Part shown: positions 27,127-37,181 of the stretch, piece by piece
How the letters are laid out: the number at the start of each line of letters is the position of its first letter
How positions within the stretch are numbered: position 1 is the first letter of the stretch
From: JBAZGH01 sp041652935
GTDB lineage: Bacteria > Patescibacteriota > Patescibacteriia > Patescibacteriales > XYC2-FULL-47-12
Assembly (NCBI GenBank): GCA_041652935.1
Contig: JBAZGH010000002.1
Location: 1-64,000 of the forward strand
Length of the DNA stretch: 64,000 nucleotides
Direction: 5' to 3'
Position numbers and translations under genes: made by a program
Notes under the pieces: model-generated
The model's database searches: none
What the model saw: the letters and a program-made list of their open reading frames with translations, nothing else
What the model was told of the DNA's origin: nothing

Positions 27127-27417
27127 ATGCAAATTAAACCTTTGGGCGACAAAGTTGTCGTAAAAGCAAACACTAAAGAAGAAGTAACAAAATCGGGCAT
27201 TGTATTGCCAGATACCGCCGATAAAGAGCGTCCGGAACAGGGAGAGGTAATCGCGGTCGGACCGGGAAAAATTTCTGAAAACGGCCAACATCAGGAGATG
27301 AACGTAAAAGTCGGCGATAAAATTTTATTTAAAAAATATTCTCCGGACGAGTTTAAAATTGACGGAGAGGAACTGCTTGTTCTAAGTGAAAGCGATATTA
27401 TTGGAATTATAGAATAG
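27127..27417 (+). CDS. groS: Co-chaperonin GroES
   Basis: Ten-kilodalton co-chaperonin that caps GroEL as a heptameric ring. The 96 residues match the family: N-terminal IKPLGDKVVVKANTKEE, the mobile loop TKSGIVLPDTADKERPEQG (residues 19-37), VIAVGPGKISENG, and the roof-loop and C-terminal VKVGDKILFKKY and LLVLSESDIIGII. It is the first gene of the groESL unit, under the CIRCE operator. A foldback spacer separates it from groL, which is unusual inside this operon and might affect relative expression. Confidence 0.97.
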   Translation: MQIKPLGDKVVVKANTKEEVTKSGIVLPDTADKERPEQGEVIAVGPGKISENGQHQEMNVKVGDKILFKKYSPDEFKIDGEELLVLSESDIIGIIE

Positions 27418-27419
27418 AA

Positions 27420-29197
<1,778 letters not shown>

Positions 29198-29200
29198 TTT

Positions 29201-29365
29201 AGTTAAAAAGTTGAAAGTTAAAAAGTTAGAAAGAAAAAATAAAATCCGAATTTAATAAGAATTCGGATTTTATTATATCTTATTTACAATTCTATTATAA
29301 TTTTATATAATAATATTAAATATTACTATAACTTTTTACTTTTTAACTTTTAGCTTTTTAACTAT
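29201..29365. repeat. AAAGTT words around the groL terminator
   Basis: Left arm 29201-29232 is made of AGTTAAAA, AGTTGAA, AGTTAAAA, AGTTAGAA. Right arm 29329-29364 is the complement (AACTTTTTACTTTTTAACTTT). The terminator lies between, showing the general pattern of words, hairpin, complementary words. Confidence 0.85.
29239..29276 (+). terminator. Terminator after groL
   Basis: A 14-bp stem, ATAAAATCCGAATT with AATTCGGATTTTAT, has a 7-base loop and is followed by a T-rich tail. Confidence 0.92.
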
Positions 29366-29370
29366 CTCCT

Positions 29371-30417
29371 ATGTCCATTCCTTATAATTCTCCTTATAAA
29401 GTAAGTATTACCGTCGGAACGGTTGTAAAAGCGGTTTTAGTTTTATTGGGCTTGTATGTTTGCTTTATAATTAAAGACGTATTGGCTATTTTATTTGTGT
29501 CTTTGGTATTGGCCTCGGCGATTGACCCGTGGGTTGATAAAATGCAGAGCTGGAAAATTCCCAGAGCCATAGGAGTGTCTTTTATATATTTAATTGCCAC
29601 TATAATTATCGCTCTAGTAATTTATTTATTAATTCCTCCAATTACGCACCAGTTCAGCTCTTTGTCGGAAAACTTCCCTAAATATGTAGAAAAAGTAAGC
29701 ACGGGATATAATTTTCTGCGCGATTTCTCGATAAAATACGGGGTACTGGATAAAATAAAAACCAGCATCGGCAGTTTAGAGCAAAACATGAATGTGGCGA
29801 TAGAGGGCATTTTTTCAACCTTAAGCGGATTTTTAGGGGGCGTAATTTCATTTTTCGTCATTTTGGTCATAACTTTTTACATGGTAGTTGAGGAAGACGC
29901 CATGAAAAAAATAATCTGGTCCCTAGCTCCGCCGAAAAGACAGCCATATATAATGCAGCTTATAAACCGAATGCAAAGGCAAGTCGGGTATTGGTTAAGG
30001 GGGCAATTAATTTTAATGTTTTTAGTGGGATTTTTTACCTGGTTCGGACTTTTGTTTATTATGCCCGAATACGCTTTAGTTTTAGGTCTATTTTCAGGAA
30101 TTACTGAAATAATACCTTATTTAGGGCCAATTTTAGGACTTATCCCGGCGGTATTTTTGGCTTTAACGATAAATCCTTTTTTGGCGCTTTTGGTGGTTAT
30201 TTTATATATCATCATCCAGCAAGTAGAGGGCAATATTTTAGTGCCTAAGATTATGCAGCGGGCGGTGGGGTTGAATCCGATCATCAGCATTGCGGTTATT
30301 ATGGCCGGACTTAAAATAGCGGGCATTGTCGGCGGGCTTTTATCAATACCGGTAGCAACAGCCGTAAGCGTAGCCATTAAAGATTGGATTAAAATGAAAA
30401 ACGAGAGAAAGGATTAA
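29371..30417 (+). CDS. AI-2E family membrane transporter
   Basis: A 348-residue polytopic protein of the AI-2E/TqsA-PerM family (exporters or sodium-proton antiporter-like proteins). It has about seven or eight hydrophobic segments: two near residues 13-50, one at 60-85, an amphipathic stretch with SSLSENFPKYVEK in the extracytoplasmic region, then segments from 150 on. The family-typical LRGQLILMFLVGFFTW, and the re-entrant-like region ITEIIPYLGPILGLIPAVFLAL (about 246-268), are clear. Substrate is unknown. It follows the groL terminator and stands alone. Confidence 0.88.
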   Translation: MSIPYNSPYKVSITVGTVVKAVLVLLGLYVCFIIKDVLAILFVSLVLASAIDPWVDKMQSWKIPRAIGVSFIYLIATIIIALVIYLLIPPITHQFSSLSENFPKYVEKVSTGYNFLRDFSIKYGVLDKIKTSIGSLEQNMNVAIEGIFSTLSGFLGGVISFFVILVITFYMVVEEDAMKKIIWSLAPPKRQPYIMQLINRMQRQVGYWLRGQLILMFLVGFFTWFGLLFIMPEYALVLGLFSGITEIIPYLGPILGLIPAVFLALTINPFLALLVVILYIIIQQVEGNILVPKIMQRAVGLNPIISIAVIMAGLKIAGIVGGLLSIPVATAVSVAIKDWIKMKNERKD

Positions 30418-30419
30418 AA

Positions 30420-30496
30420 CATCTCCACAAATATATAAATCCATTGCAAATATCACAAATCCAACGCATCATTTTTTGTGCTATTTGTTCGTTATA
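30420..30496. repeat. Foldback spacer of ACAAAT words
   Basis: CTCCACAAATATATAAATCCATTGCAAATATCACAAATCC on the left faces TTTTTTGTGCTATTTGTTCG on the right. The inverted repeat is short and loose compared with the others. Confidence 0.45.
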
Positions 30497-30499
30497 AAT

Positions 30500-32830
30500 A
30501 TGGCTAACGTAATTGAACGCCCAGCTTTAAAAGAACATAATTTTTTAAAAAGTGTTATACTCCTAATATTAAAATTAGAGGTTTTTTTTATACCGTTGTT
30601 TTTTTTGCCTTTTACATTTGAAGTTTTTGAGTTCAGCAAGCAGAATTTGCTTTGGTTTTTTACCATTCTAGCAGCCGCTTTATGGCTGGTTAAAATGATT
30701 ATTATAGACAAGAAGATAACATACCGCCGCACTCCGCTAGACCTGCCGATAATAATATTTTTAATATTTTGGGGAATATCATCCATTTTAAGCGTTGACT
30801 GGTTCAGTTCGCTGTTTGGTTATTACGGCCGTTTTTCAGATGCTTATTTATCAACTCTATGCTTCGCTTTATTTTATTTTTTGGCGGTGCATTTTATAGA
30901 CAAATCGCAGATACATAAAATTTTTAATGTTTTTATCAGCTCAGTATTTGTTGTTTTTATAATAAGCATAAGTTCGCTCTTCGGTTTTTTAATGAAACTG
31001 CCCTCAAGCGTCGGATTTTTCAGCATAATGCGTTCTAATTTTTTTAATCCCCTGGGAGCATCGGTTGAATCGTTGTCTCTTTTTTCAGCCGTCATTTTAA
31101 TTCTAGTGACCGCCCTCTATTCTTATAATATAAAGGGGACAAGGAAAATGTCAGTTCTTAATATCAAGTACTATGCCTTATTCGCTTTATCATTAATTAT
31201 TTTATTATTAATAAATTTTCCTGCCGCCTGGATGGTTTCCATAATCGGCTTAGCCGCAATTTTCAGCTTCGCCCTTTATATAATTTATATTAACCGCGAG
31301 GACAGGGAGAGCGTAATTGAAATAGCGGTTGCTCCGGCGCTGGGCTTATTTTTATTCAGCATATTGTTTTTATTCATTTTCAGCGGCGGCAACGGCCTTA
31401 ATTTATATAAAATAATCTTTAATGAAAATTTGCCCCAGGAAGTGATTTTAGCTTCCACTGATACTAAAAATATAATCTGGCAGAGTTTTAAAGATAATAT
31501 ATTTTTTGGCAGCGGCCCGGGCACTTTTGCCTATGATTTTTCCGCCCATCGGCCCTCCTCATTTAATAATTCTCAGTTCTGGCAGCTGCGGTTTGATAAA
31601 GTTCCGATGCATATTATTGAACTGTTCGCGACTGTCGGCTTGTTGGGGGCATTAAGCTACCTTACTGTTGTTGGCGCGTTTTTATTTATCAGCTTTGTAT
31701 TTCTAAAAAATATGTTCAGGACGAAGAGTGAAGAAAGCTATTTGGCATTTGCTTTCAGCTTTGCCGCCCTTTCTCTTTTTATAGTCCAAATATTATACAT
31801 AACTAATTTAACGCTTAGTTTTTTATTTTGGTTTTTATTGGCTCTGGCCATGGTTAATTGGCGTTTTGCTTATGAGAAAATTTTTATTATCAAGGAAATA
31901 GACTTGAGCAGATATAAAGATGTCCGGTCCATATACCTGACTTTCTTTTTTGTGTTTTTGGGGTTTATAGCGTATTTTTTCGCTTTGCAGGCCAGGCATT
32001 ATTTAGCCGATGTTGCTTACAATAATTTTCGCTTGTCCGGCAATAGAGAAAGTTTAATAACAGCAACCAAGTTTAATCCAAGAAGAGTTAATTATCGGAT
32101 CGCCTTGTCTCGAGATTATTTGCAGGAAATCCAGGGCGATATTCAAAGTTTAAGCAGCGTAAATTTTAATGTTAATATCAGCGGGGATAAAAAGCAGAAA
32201 TTGCAAAACAATATACAACTGGCGATAAAGGAGGGCGAAGCCGCCATAGCCATAGCCCCCAACTCCGTAATAGCCTGGGAAAACATAGCGGTTATATACC
32301 GCGATGTCCGTTCAATCGCGGTTGGCTCCATGGAACCATCTATACGTTATTTTGAGAAAGCTCACGAACTTGAACCAAGCAATCCCGTTATTTTAACTGA
32401 ATTAGGCAAGTTATATTTAATTAACAGCCAGACTAAAGAAGCGGTTGATGTTTTTGATCAGGCGATAAAAGAAAAGGAAAATTATCTTGAGGCCCATATC
32501 GGGCTGGCAAAAACTTACGACCAGCTGGGGCAGACGGATAAAGCATTGATAATTTTAGAGGAAGTTATAAGCGTTCAGCCCAACGCCGAGGTAATTTATG
32601 AAAGCGGGCGGCTGTATTACAACCAGGGGAAAATAGACAAGGCGATTGAGCGCTTTTCCCAAGCGGTGCAGATGCGTCCCGGATACGCCAATGCAATGTA
32701 TAGCTTGGGTTTGGCATACAAAGAAAAAGGTGATAAGATAAACGCTCTGGAGCAGTTTGAGAAGGTGTTGGAAATGAATCCGGGAAATCAAGCCGTTAGT
32801 GATATTATTGAGGGATTAAAGATAAATTAG
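30500..32830 (+). CDS. O-antigen-ligase-like membrane protein with C-terminal TPR repeats
   Basis: A 776-residue protein started at ATG 30500; the codons before it lie in the spacer. Residues 15-500 hold about 12 membrane segments. The Wzy_C-type loop is visible as GSGPGTFAYDFSAHRP near 333 and FDKVPMHIIELFATVGLLGAL near 358. From about 535 the soluble part has at least four tetratricopeptide repeats: SIRYFEKAHELEPSNPVILTELGKLY, DVFDQAIKEKENYLEAHIGLAK, ALIILEEVISVQPNAEVIYESGRLYY, and AIERFSQAVQMRPGYANAMYSLGLAY (each described in part). This ligase plus TPR layout is frequent in CPR. The TPRs are probably outside the membrane and may bind the protein or glycan acceptor. Confidence 0.82.
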   Translation: MANVIERPALKEHNFLKSVILLILKLEVFFIPLFFLPFTFEVFEFSKQNLLWFFTILAAALWLVKMIIIDKKITYRRTPLDLPIIIFLIFWGISSILSVDWFSSLFGYYGRFSDAYLSTLCFALFYFLAVHFIDKSQIHKIFNVFISSVFVVFIISISSLFGFLMKLPSSVGFFSIMRSNFFNPLGASVESLSLFSAVILILVTALYSYNIKGTRKMSVLNIKYYALFALSLIILLLINFPAAWMVSIIGLAAIFSFALYIIYINREDRESVIEIAVAPALGLFLFSILFLFIFSGGNGLNLYKIIFNENLPQEVILASTDTKNIIWQSFKDNIFFGSGPGTFAYDFSAHRPSSFNNSQFWQLRFDKVPMHIIELFATVGLLGALSYLTVVGAFLFISFVFLKNMFRTKSEESYLAFAFSFAALSLFIVQILYITNLTLSFLFWFLLALAMVNWRFAYEKIFIIKEIDLSRYKDVRSIYLTFFFVFLGFIAYFFALQARHYLADVAYNNFRLSGNRESLITATKFNPRRVNYRIALSRDYLQEIQGDIQSLSSVNFNVNISGDKKQKLQNNIQLAIKEGEAAIAIAPNSVIAWENIAVIYRDVRSIAVGSMEPSIRYFEKAHELEPSNPVILTELGKLYLINSQTKEAVDVFDQAIKEKENYLEAHIGLAKTYDQLGQTDKALIILEEVISVQPNAEVIYESGRLYYNQGKIDKAIERFSQAVQMRPGYANAMYSLGLAYKEKGDKINALEQFEKVLEMNPGNQAVSDIIEGLKIN

Positions 32831-32970
32831 TAAAATTTTTAATTTTATAATTTTATAATTTTTAAATAATACCTAATTTTTAAATCATAAAGTCTTGCGC
32901 TTAAAGCGCAAGAGGTTTAAAAATTAAGATTTAGAATTTATTTAAAAATTACAAAATTAAAAATTCAATA
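32831..32970. repeat. Foldback spacer of TTTTTAATTTT words with GC palindrome centre
   Basis: Arms are AT-only, like those at 27420 and 49860 (left TTTTTAATTTTATAA, TTTTTAAATAATACC; right TTTAAAAATTAAG, TTTAAAAATTACAAAATT). The centre is CTTGCGCTT-a-AAGCGCAAG, a perfect 9-bp hairpin. It ends just before the glycyl-tRNA synthetase start. Confidence 0.85.
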
Positions 32971-32972
32971 AT

Positions 32973-34286
32973 ATGTCCAAAAAACAAAATAACAATGATT
33001 TAATGGAAAAGATCGTTTCGCTCTGTAAACGTCGGGGTTTTATTTTTCCGGGTTCGGAAATTTATGGCGGGATGGCTAATTCTTTTGATTTTGGCCCGCT
33101 AGGAGTAGAGTTAAAAAATAATATAAAGAACGCCTGGTGGAAACGATTTGTGCAAGACAGAAGCGATATGTTCGGTTTGGATGCGGCTTTAATAATGAAT
33201 ACTAAAACCTGGGAAGCGAGCGGGCATCTTGATAACTTTACTGATCCGTTGGTAGAGTGCGAGAAATGCAAGATGCGTTTCCGCGAAGATTTGATTGACG
33301 GCAAAAAATGCCCGGAGTGCGGGGGAAAATTATCATCGCCGAAGCAATTTAATCTAATGTTCAAAACTTTTGTCGGGCCGTCTGAAGAAAGCGCAAATGT
33401 AGCTTATTTCCGCCCGGAGACCGCCCAGGGAATTTTTGTGAATTTTAAAAATATAATAGATACCATGCGGCCGAAATTGCCATTTGGTATTGGCCAGATC
33501 GGCAAGGCGTTTCGCAATGAGATAACGCCTGGCAATTTTATCTTCCGCACCCGCGAGTTTGAACAAATGGAAATAGAATATTTTATTGAAGAAAAAAATT
33601 GGGAAAAAAGTTTTGCGATGTGGCGCAAAGAAATGATTAGTTGGATGGAGGATTTAGGTATTGATGTTAAAAGAGAAATTCATGAATTGGATGTGCCGAA
33701 AGATGAGAGAGCGCATTACTCTAAAAAAACCATTGATTTTGAATATAAATTTCCCTTCGGCCAGAAAGAATTATACGGCCTAGCATATCGGACTGATTAT
33801 GATTTAAAACAGCATAGCAAGCATTCAGGAGAGGAATTAGTCTATATTGATGCTGACAGTAAAAAATTTACGCCGCACGTTATTGAGCCGTCGCTGGGCG
33901 TGGAGCGGACAGTATTGGCGGTTTTATGCTCGGTTTATAATGAAGAAAAAGCAGATGGGGGCGAGCGAGTGGTTTTAAAATTTCCACATTGGTTGTCTCC
34001 GGTAAAAATAGCGGTTTTTCCTTTGTTAAAAAATAAACCCCAGCTAGTGGAAAAAGCAAAAGAGATTTTTGTTGATTTGAATAAAAAGCATACCTGCATG
34101 TTTGACGATAACGGCAATGTGGGGAAGAGATATCGGAGACAGGATGAAATCGGCACGCCTTATTGCGTAACTGTTGATTTTGAGAGCTTGGAAGATGGGG
34201 CGGTGACCGTTCGCGATCGGGATTCCATGAAACAAGAACGGATGGCTATTAAAAAATTAAGTGAATATTTTAAAGATAAATTTTAA
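32973..34286 (+). CDS. glyQS: Glycyl-tRNA synthetase, dimeric (alpha2) type
   Basis: Class II synthetase charging tRNA-Gly. The 437 residues are near the family norm. The N-terminus has KRRGFIFPGSEIYGG and DFGPLGVELKNNIK. A zinc-ribbon-like insert is at about residues 92-115 (C-E-K-C ... C-P-E-C). Motif 2 is GKAFRNEITPGNFIFRTREFEQ near 177-198, and motif 3 is EPSLGVERTVLAVL near 306. The C-terminal anticodon-binding domain includes KIAVFPLLKNKPQLVEKA. It is the bacterial/eukaryotic single-chain form, not the alpha2-beta2 GlyQ/GlyS pair. Confidence 0.96.
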   Translation: MSKKQNNNDLMEKIVSLCKRRGFIFPGSEIYGGMANSFDFGPLGVELKNNIKNAWWKRFVQDRSDMFGLDAALIMNTKTWEASGHLDNFTDPLVECEKCKMRFREDLIDGKKCPECGGKLSSPKQFNLMFKTFVGPSEESANVAYFRPETAQGIFVNFKNIIDTMRPKLPFGIGQIGKAFRNEITPGNFIFRTREFEQMEIEYFIEEKNWEKSFAMWRKEMISWMEDLGIDVKREIHELDVPKDERAHYSKKTIDFEYKFPFGQKELYGLAYRTDYDLKQHSKHSGEELVYIDADSKKFTPHVIEPSLGVERTVLAVLCSVYNEEKADGGERVVLKFPHWLSPVKIAVFPLLKNKPQLVEKAKEIFVDLNKKHTCMFDDNGNVGKRYRRQDEIGTPYCVTVDFESLEDGAVTVRDRDSMKQERMAIKKLSEYFKDKF

Positions 34287-34298
34287 AATAAAGCAATC

Positions 34299-34330
34299 TA
34301 AAAAGCTCCCGGTTGGAGGGCTTTTTTTAT
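34299..34330. terminator. Terminator between glyQS and the convergent GT2 gene
   Basis: AAAAGC-t-CC pairs with GG-(GG)-CTTTT around GGTTG, with a run of seven T on the plus strand. The A run before the stem may let it serve the minus-strand operon as well. Confidence 0.8.
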
Positions 34331-34346
34331 TTTGCTAAATTATTTT

Positions 34347-35060
34347 TTAAGATTTAATTCTTTTTATCCGTAACTGCCAAAAAAGTTTCAGAGCCATTTT
34401 AGCCACATCAGTAATATTTTTAAATTGAATAGCGGAGGACTGCTCCGTAGGGTTAATTTTAATGCCGGTTTCGTAATAGCTGATTTTTTTATTTAGCAGT
34501 TTAATAACTATTTCAGCCATATAGGCGTGCCGGTTAGAAGTAATATTTATTTTTTTAACTTCGGCTGTAGGAAAGATATTAATGCCGTTATAGTAGCGGA
34601 TATGGTTGCTAAAAAGCAGGTTTAAAACCATAGTATAGAATTTTGAAAGGAAGCGCCTTCTTAAAGAACGCATCTCGGTGTTCTCAGTATAAGGTAAAAT
34701 AATTTCAGCCTTGCCCAAACAACCAAAGACCTTAACAATGGACTCATGGCTAGTCTCATCATCTCCGGGAATCCAAGCGACATATTGTTTTGTCGCTCTC
34801 TGTACAGTAACTCTATATTGATGGCCCAATCCCCGGAAGTCGCGATTCTTTAAATGATGGACAGCAATTATATGAGAATTTTGCTCTGCTAAACGGTCTA
34901 TAACTTCCTGTGTTTTGTCCCAGCCCCTTTTGTCTACCAACAGCAGTTCATAGTCAGTAATTTCATTCACCTCCAAAGCCTTAAGCACGGCCCTAACAGT
35001 CGGTTCGATGTTTTTTTCTTCATTATAAGTTGTAATTATAATTGATAGGCCTGGTTTCAT
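34347..35060 (-). CDS. Glycosyltransferase family 2
   Basis: A 237-residue GT-A-fold enzyme like the dolichol-phosphate-mannose synthase group, cytoplasmic or membrane-associated. It begins LSIIITTYNEEKNIEPTV. The usual VDDGSxDxT is altered to VDKRGWDKT, and the metal-binding DxD region is seen as IPGDDETS (about residues 96-103). The C-terminal part has INPTEQSSAIQFKNI, which resembles the R-x-x-G-x-S-K/R tail of polyprenyl-phosphate sugar synthases. Its ATG overlaps the stop of the fused E1 gene by 4 bases (ATGA), so these two are translationally coupled. It probably loads a lipid carrier with a sugar; that is inferred. Confidence 0.8.
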   Translation of the reverse strand: MKPGLSIIITTYNEEKNIEPTVRAVLKALEVNEITDYELLLVDKRGWDKTQEVIDRLAEQNSHIIAVHHLKNRDFRGLGHQYRVTVQRATKQYVAWIPGDDETSHESIVKVFGCLGKAEIILPYTENTEMRSLRRRFLSKFYTMVLNLLFSNHIRYYNGINIFPTAEVKKINITSNRHAYMAEIVIKLLNKKISYYETGIKINPTEQSSAIQFKNITDVAKMALKLFWQLRIKRIKS

Positions 35061-37072
35061 AAAAGTTTGGGTAACACGTCAATTAATGAATCATTTCCCT
35101 CGGTTGGCACGCCGAATAATTTAGCCGCTTCTCTTATTATGGTTTTGACAGTGGGATAGTAAGCTTGCTCCAGCGGCCAGCTGCAGGGCGTCGGCGCCGG
35201 GGGCAGGCTAATGATTTTAATGGGCGCTTTTAAATAAGAAAAAGCATCTTCCGATGCCATGGCGGCTATAGTAGCAGCCACACTGCAATTATACCAAGCT
35301 AAGTCAGCCACCAGCAAGCGGCCGGTTTTTTTTACCGAGCGTAAAATAGTGTCTTTATCCAAAGGATTAACTGTCCGCAAATCAACAACCTCAGTATTAA
35401 TGCCGGTTTTTTGCAGCTCTTTAGCTGCCCGCATTGCTTCAACAGTCATATAAGAGGAGCTGACAATAGTGAGGTCTGTTCCCGGGCGGGCAATAGCGGC
35501 CTTGCCCAGCGGGAGAGTATATGTTTCCTCGGGCACTAATCCGCTTTCACTATATAAGCTTTGATGTTCAATAAATATTACTGGGTCGTTTGATTCTATG
35601 CTGGCCCGCAATAATCCCTTAGTATTGTAGGGCGTTGAAGGCATAACCACAATTAATCCCGGAATGTGGGCAAATAGCGCCTGGAGAGCTTGGGATTGCT
35701 GAGCTGCTTGCCCAAAGTAGCGGCCAATAATCATCCGGATGGTCAGGGAAATTTTTCCGGCTTGGCCGCCGAACATATAACTCCACTTGGCAAGGTGGTT
35801 TATAATTTGATCCATGGCTAATAAAGAAAATTCCACCCGTTGATGAATATGTATCGGTCGCATATTTGTCAAAGCAGCTCCGGCGCAGATGCCAGTGACG
35901 GCATTTTCAGCTAAAGGAGACTCGAAAACGCGCCGGGGAAATTTTTTGGCAATCTCCAAAGTGGTGCCGAAGACGCCCTTGGGGTCAGTAGTTCCTTCCC
36001 CAATAACAAATACATTTTTATCTTCAGACATAACCTGCGTCAATGCTTCGGAAATAGCCTCCTTGGTAGTGATTCTTCTGTTAAAGTTTAATGTTCCCGA
36101 TCTATTTTTACAGCTGGCTGTATTATCAATGCTCCAAACGTGGCTGGTTATTTCTTGTTCGTTGGGGAAGGGATCGATTTGAGCCTTAGCAAAAGCGAGT
36201 TGTATCTCTTGCTCAACTTTTTTTTCTAAGGTCAAGATTTCTTCTGGCAGCAGAAGTGAATTATCTAAAATAAATTTTTTAAATTTTTCAACCGGGCATA
36301 TTTTTAGCAACATCATCTTCTCTTCTGCGCTTTGGCAATATTTTTCTGCTCCGACATGACGGGACCAGCGTTTAGTGTGAAATTCGCAAAACAGAGGACC
36401 ATCCATCTCGGCAATTCTCCCCTTCATGTCTTGATAAATTTGAGCAACATTATTACCGTCTTGAGCGGTGCAGGGAATTAGAGAAGCAAGTCGCTGGGTA
36501 ATGGGATTAGCAGGTTGGCGGGCTGAGATGTCGGTATATGAGGCGCACTGGTTATTTTCGCAGATAAAAAGCACGCGTAGATGATGCAGGAGGGCAAAGT
36601 TAGCGCTTTCATAAAAAATTCCCTCTTCAATCGCGCCGTCGCCGAAAAAAACAACCGCGATGCTATCGTTGTCTCCCCGCAGTTTAGCGGCAAAAGCAGT
36701 CCCTACTGCCAAGGGGATTGCTCCACCAACCATGACGGTCGTGCCCATAAAATTAACTGACCGGTCAACCAGATGCATTGAGCCGCCCTTTCCCTTAGCG
36801 CAACCAGTGCTTCGGCCATGAAGCTCTGCCACTAATCTATTCAGATCTCCATTCTTAGCTAAATAATGAGTATGGCAGCGATGATGGGAAAAAACATAAT
36901 CTTTTAACCGCAAAGCCTGGCAAACTCCAACGCCGATAGCTTCCTGACCAATCCCCAAATGGATAGGGCAACGCATTTGTTTTTTGGGGAAGTTATTAAT
37001 AATCATTTCCCCCGTTTGGCGGCTGAGCAGTAATTTTTCTAATAATTTTTTAGATTCAATTGAGGTAAGCAT
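35057..37072 (-). CDS. Fused E1alpha-E1beta thiamine-diphosphate dehydrogenase-like enzyme (copy A)
   Basis: One chain of 671 residues joins both subunits of a 2-oxoacid-dehydrogenase E1. The alpha half (about 1-320) has HHRCHTHYLAKNGD, GGSMHLVD, and the ThDP site GDGAIEEGIFYESANFALLH...ENN. The beta half (about 330-671) has FVIGEGTTDPKGVFG, a catalytic-region ESPLAENAVTGICAG, PIHIHQRVEF, IPGLIVVMPSTPYNTKGLL and VVDLRTVNPLD. Closest in layout to acetoin or branched-chain E1 enzymes. No lipoyl E2 or E3 gene is near, so it may act alone as an acyl- or acetaldehyde-transferring enzyme rather than in a dehydrogenase complex. It is divergent to a second, different fused E1 at 38732. Function is unknown. 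Confidence 0.88.
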   Translation of the reverse strand: MLTSIESKKLLEKLLLSRQTGEMIINNFPKKQMRCPIHLGIGQEAIGVGVCQALRLKDYVFSHHRCHTHYLAKNGDLNRLVAELHGRSTGCAKGKGGSMHLVDRSVNFMGTTVMVGGAIPLAVGTAFAAKLRGDNDSIAVVFFGDGAIEEGIFYESANFALLHHLRVLFICENNQCASYTDISARQPANPITQRLASLIPCTAQDGNNVAQIYQDMKGRIAEMDGPLFCEFHTKRWSRHVGAEKYCQSAEEKMMLLKICPVEKFKKFILDNSLLLPEEILTLEKKVEQEIQLAFAKAQIDPFPNEQEITSHVWSIDNTASCKNRSGTLNFNRRITTKEAISEALTQVMSEDKNVFVIGEGTTDPKGVFGTTLEIAKKFPRRVFESPLAENAVTGICAGAALTNMRPIHIHQRVEFSLLAMDQIINHLAKWSYMFGGQAGKISLTIRMIIGRYFGQAAQQSQALQALFAHIPGLIVVMPSTPYNTKGLLRASIESNDPVIFIEHQSLYSESGLVPEETYTLPLGKAAIARPGTDLTIVSSSYMTVEAMRAAKELQKTGINTEVVDLRTVNPLDKDTILRSVKKTGRLLVADLAWYNCSVAATIAAMASEDAFSYLKAPIKIISLPPAPTPCSWPLEQAYYPTVKTIIREAAKLFGVPTEGNDSLIDVLPKLL

Positions 37073-37098
37073 AATATTATTTAAGATTATGTATGTTA

Positions 37099-37156
37099 AA
37101 ATTAGATTATTTTAGCTTAGTTGTCAATTGACAAAAAAGCAGTCAGGCAGTAAGTT
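37099..37156. promoter_or_regulatory. Divergent promoter pair sharing a palindromic -35 region
   Basis: TTGTCAATTGACAA (37121-37134) is a perfect palindrome that supplies TTGACA on both strands. At 17-base spacing lie TAATTT on minus (37104-37099) and TAAGTT on plus (37151-37156), both weak -10 boxes. Overlapping -35 boxes would tie expression of the two arms of the cluster. Confidence 0.5.
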
Positions 37157-37181
37157 TAAAAAGTAAAATTTTAAAATATCC

